Shown piece after piece: positions 62,646-64,000 of a DNA stretch of 64,000 nucleotides. The number at the start of each line of letters is the position of its first letter. Positions within the stretch are counted from its first letter, which is position 1. Under the pieces are notes generated by a model. The model ran no database searches and had not been told where the DNA came from. It saw only the letters and a program-made list of their open reading frames with translations. Both the position numbers and the translations under genes were made by a program. Source of the DNA: Phycisphaerales bacterium (GTDB lineage Bacteria; Planctomycetota; Phycisphaerae; UBA1845); NCBI GenBank assembly GCA_020852275.1, contig JADZBE010000033.1, forward strand, positions 62,001-126,000, read 5' to 3'.

Positions 62646-64000
62646 TTACGGCGCGACGGCGGACGGAACAAACCGAGCGGGGTATGCGGACGCGGCGGGC
62701 TGCATCCGCGGCGCGGGAGCGCCAACCCTGCGGTGCGCGTACTCCGACGCCACGCGCAGCGCCAGCCCGCCCATGGCGAACATCCCGAACATCGAGCGCG
62801 TGGGGAAGAAGCTGCACCCGGAGACGCCGGTCACCAGACGCGAGGCGAGCAGGGCGAGCGCCAATCCGCCAACGGCTGTGGACAGCGGCGACCAGCGGAT
62901 GCGGAACAGCCGCACGACCGTCATGAAGAACGCGGCGTAGAAGCCGAGCATCATCAGCGTCCCCACGATGCCTCCGTCGGCGAGCATTTCCAGAAACGCG
63001 TTGTGCGGGTGGCTGGGGCAGATGCCGATGGCGGCCTCGATCTTGGCGCGCGCGGGCGTGCGCAGAATGGCCACGCGCCCTTCGCCGACGAGCAGCGAGG
63101 ATTGGATTACCTCGACCATAGGCGCCCAGATTTCCGGTCTCCCGGCGGTGATCGTGTCGATGTCGTACTCGGTGCGGTCGATCGGAGAGCCGGCCGTCTC
63201 GACGCCCATGAGCATCCGGTCCGACACCGACGGGAGGAAGACCATGACAGCGATCGCCCCGGCGGGCAGCAGGAGCAGCAGCTTCCGCCAGCGCACCAGC
63301 CCGAAGAGCAGCCCCGTCGCCGCCATCGCCAGGTAGCCCGCGCGCGACTGGACCACCATGACCGCCAGCGCGGGAATGCCCGCGGCGACCACGGTCAGGA
63401 AGCGCATGAGCTTTCGCTTCCACAACCCGGCCATCGCCAACATGCCCCAGAAGGTTCCGGCCAGCACCCAACCGAGCTGGTTGGCGTGCAGCCCGACCTC
63501 TTTGCCAAGCCGCTGGCGGCCGCGCATGAAATCGGAACTCAGTCCGGTGGACAGGCGGTACTTGAGCACGAAGCCAGCCGTGATGAGGGCGCTGAGCACA
63601 ATGCACCCCAGCACGGCCGCCTGCCGCCGGGGCGTGTTGGCGCCTTCATAGACGAGGTAGGCGAGGAAGAGGATTTTCAGCGGGTTGAGGTAGTAGTCGA
63701 GGATGAGCACCTTCACGTTGAGTCCGGTCGCGGGCGGGGCGGTCATGTTGACGGCGCTCATGGCGCAAACGAACGTCAAAGCCGCAAGGAAGGCGCCGAT
63801 CGCCAGCTTCGACGTCCGCGACATCGGCGGCGCCGGCGATTCATAGGGACGCTGCATCATCCACGTCAGCACCGTGCAGATGAAGAGCATGTTCCACGGG
63901 TTCGCGCCGTTGACGCCGAGAATCTCGTTGGGGTAATCGGGATGCTCCAGCAGCAGGCTCATCGCCAGCAGGCCGCAGGCGCCGACGAACCAGGTCCGCA
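62646..64000 (-). CDS. O-antigen ligase/Wzy-like membrane protein (partial)
   Basis: The frame is open past the right edge, so the N-terminus is missing; about 451 residues are visible. It has ten or so membrane helices and the Wzy_C-type block SHPHNAFLEMLADGGIVGTL in a large loop, typical of O-antigen ligases and polymerases. The preceding loop (AGRPEIWAPMVEVIQSSLLVGEG) fits. It would join surface glycans to lipid A core or polymerise them. The C-terminus is polar. It reads away from the window edge toward the methyltransferase gene. Confidence 0.75.
   Translation of the reverse strand, partial: RTWFVGACGLLAMSLLLEHPDYPNEILGVNGANPWNMLFICTVLTWMMQRPYESPAPPMSRTSKLAIGAFLAALTFVCAMSAVNMTAPPATGLNVKVLILDYYLNPLKILFLAYLVYEGANTPRRQAAVLGCIVLSALITAGFVLKYRLSTGLSSDFMRGRQRLGKEVGLHANQLGWVLAGTFWGMLAMAGLWKRKLMRFLTVVAAGIPALAVMVVQSRAGYLAMAATGLLFGLVRWRKLLLLLPAGAIAVMVFLPSVSDRMLMGVETAGSPIDRTEYDIDTITAGRPEIWAPMVEVIQSSLLVGEGRVAILRTPARAKIEAAIGICPSHPHNAFLEMLADGGIVGTLMMLGFYAAFFMTVVRLFRIRWSPLSTAVGGLALALLASRLVTGVSGCSFFPTRSMFGMFAMGGLALRVASEYAHRRVGAPAPRMQPAASAYPARFVPSAVAP

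Overview
The window is a high-GC chromosome segment from what I infer to be a planctomycete, probably Phycisphaerae-like. Three markers support this: a C-terminal double EF-hand/dockerin-like tail with a 'TGPGGG' linker (41765-43336), a membrane protein ending in a CGYDLTGN zinc ribbon (54869-55180), and a TPR protein carrying two RNA-polymerase-alpha-CTD-like domains (56649-57638). This is inference from family knowledge; no 16S gene is present.

Layout. 1-1321: the tail of an FG-GAP protein and asd on the opposite strand. 1435-10992: a complete F1Fo-ATP synthase operon, atpZ-atpI-atpB-atpE-atpF-atpH-atpA-atpG-[IVP gene]-atpD-atpC, with a good sigma70-type promoter (TTGACG-N17-TATGCT) ahead of it. 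The operon is followed by a 42-aa bTHX ribosomal protein gene, an intrinsic terminator and gyrA. 14.4-22.9 kb: a secreted protein, a zinc-finger/Ser-Thr-kinase/TPR receptor translationally coupled to an ECF sigma factor, a VanZ-like membrane protein and a large glycosyltransferase. 22.9-31.9 kb (mostly minus): a possible surface-glycan enzyme, glf, a cobalamin-binding-fold protein (plus strand), a partial sugar ABC importer, gamma-glutamyltransferase and an Asn-rich secreted protein. 32.3-38.3 kb (minus): a PilM-type pilus/secretion assembly operon with its own terminator. 38.4-51.3 kb: mtaB, a HEAT-repeat protein, an FG-GAP protein, a lipoprotein, an M28 peptidase, a PhoD-like phosphatase and a mannosyltransferase-TPR protein, followed by tRNA-Ser(GGA). 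51.5-64 kb: an RbsA-like ATPase, another GT39-like protein, SpoIID-like and alpha-CTD/TPR proteins, a P1B metal ATPase, HU, a methyltransferase and an O-antigen-ligase-like protein that runs off the right edge.

The most unusual part is the atp operon. Four subunits (a, b, alpha, gamma) carry insertions or extensions. Several intercistronic gaps hold short tandem arrays in strict 7-bp (or 8-bp) phase. Between atpG and atpD sits a gene for a 23S-rRNA-intervening-sequence-type four-helix-bundle protein (IVP), bounded by 32-bp heptameric inverted repeats (31/32 identical). The start codon of the IVP gene lies inside the left repeat. A related solo array sits between atpF and atpH. This looks like a small IVP-linked repeat element living outside rRNA, and it is my main candidate for an undescribed system.

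The window is also rich in other repeats. These are five copies of a REP-type composite repeat, an array of GNRA-tetraloop hairpins, tandem arrays of 19, 25, 28 and 32 bp, a ~150-bp hairpin-bearing repeat present twice in opposite orientation, and a perfect 22-bp inverted repeat between convergent genes.
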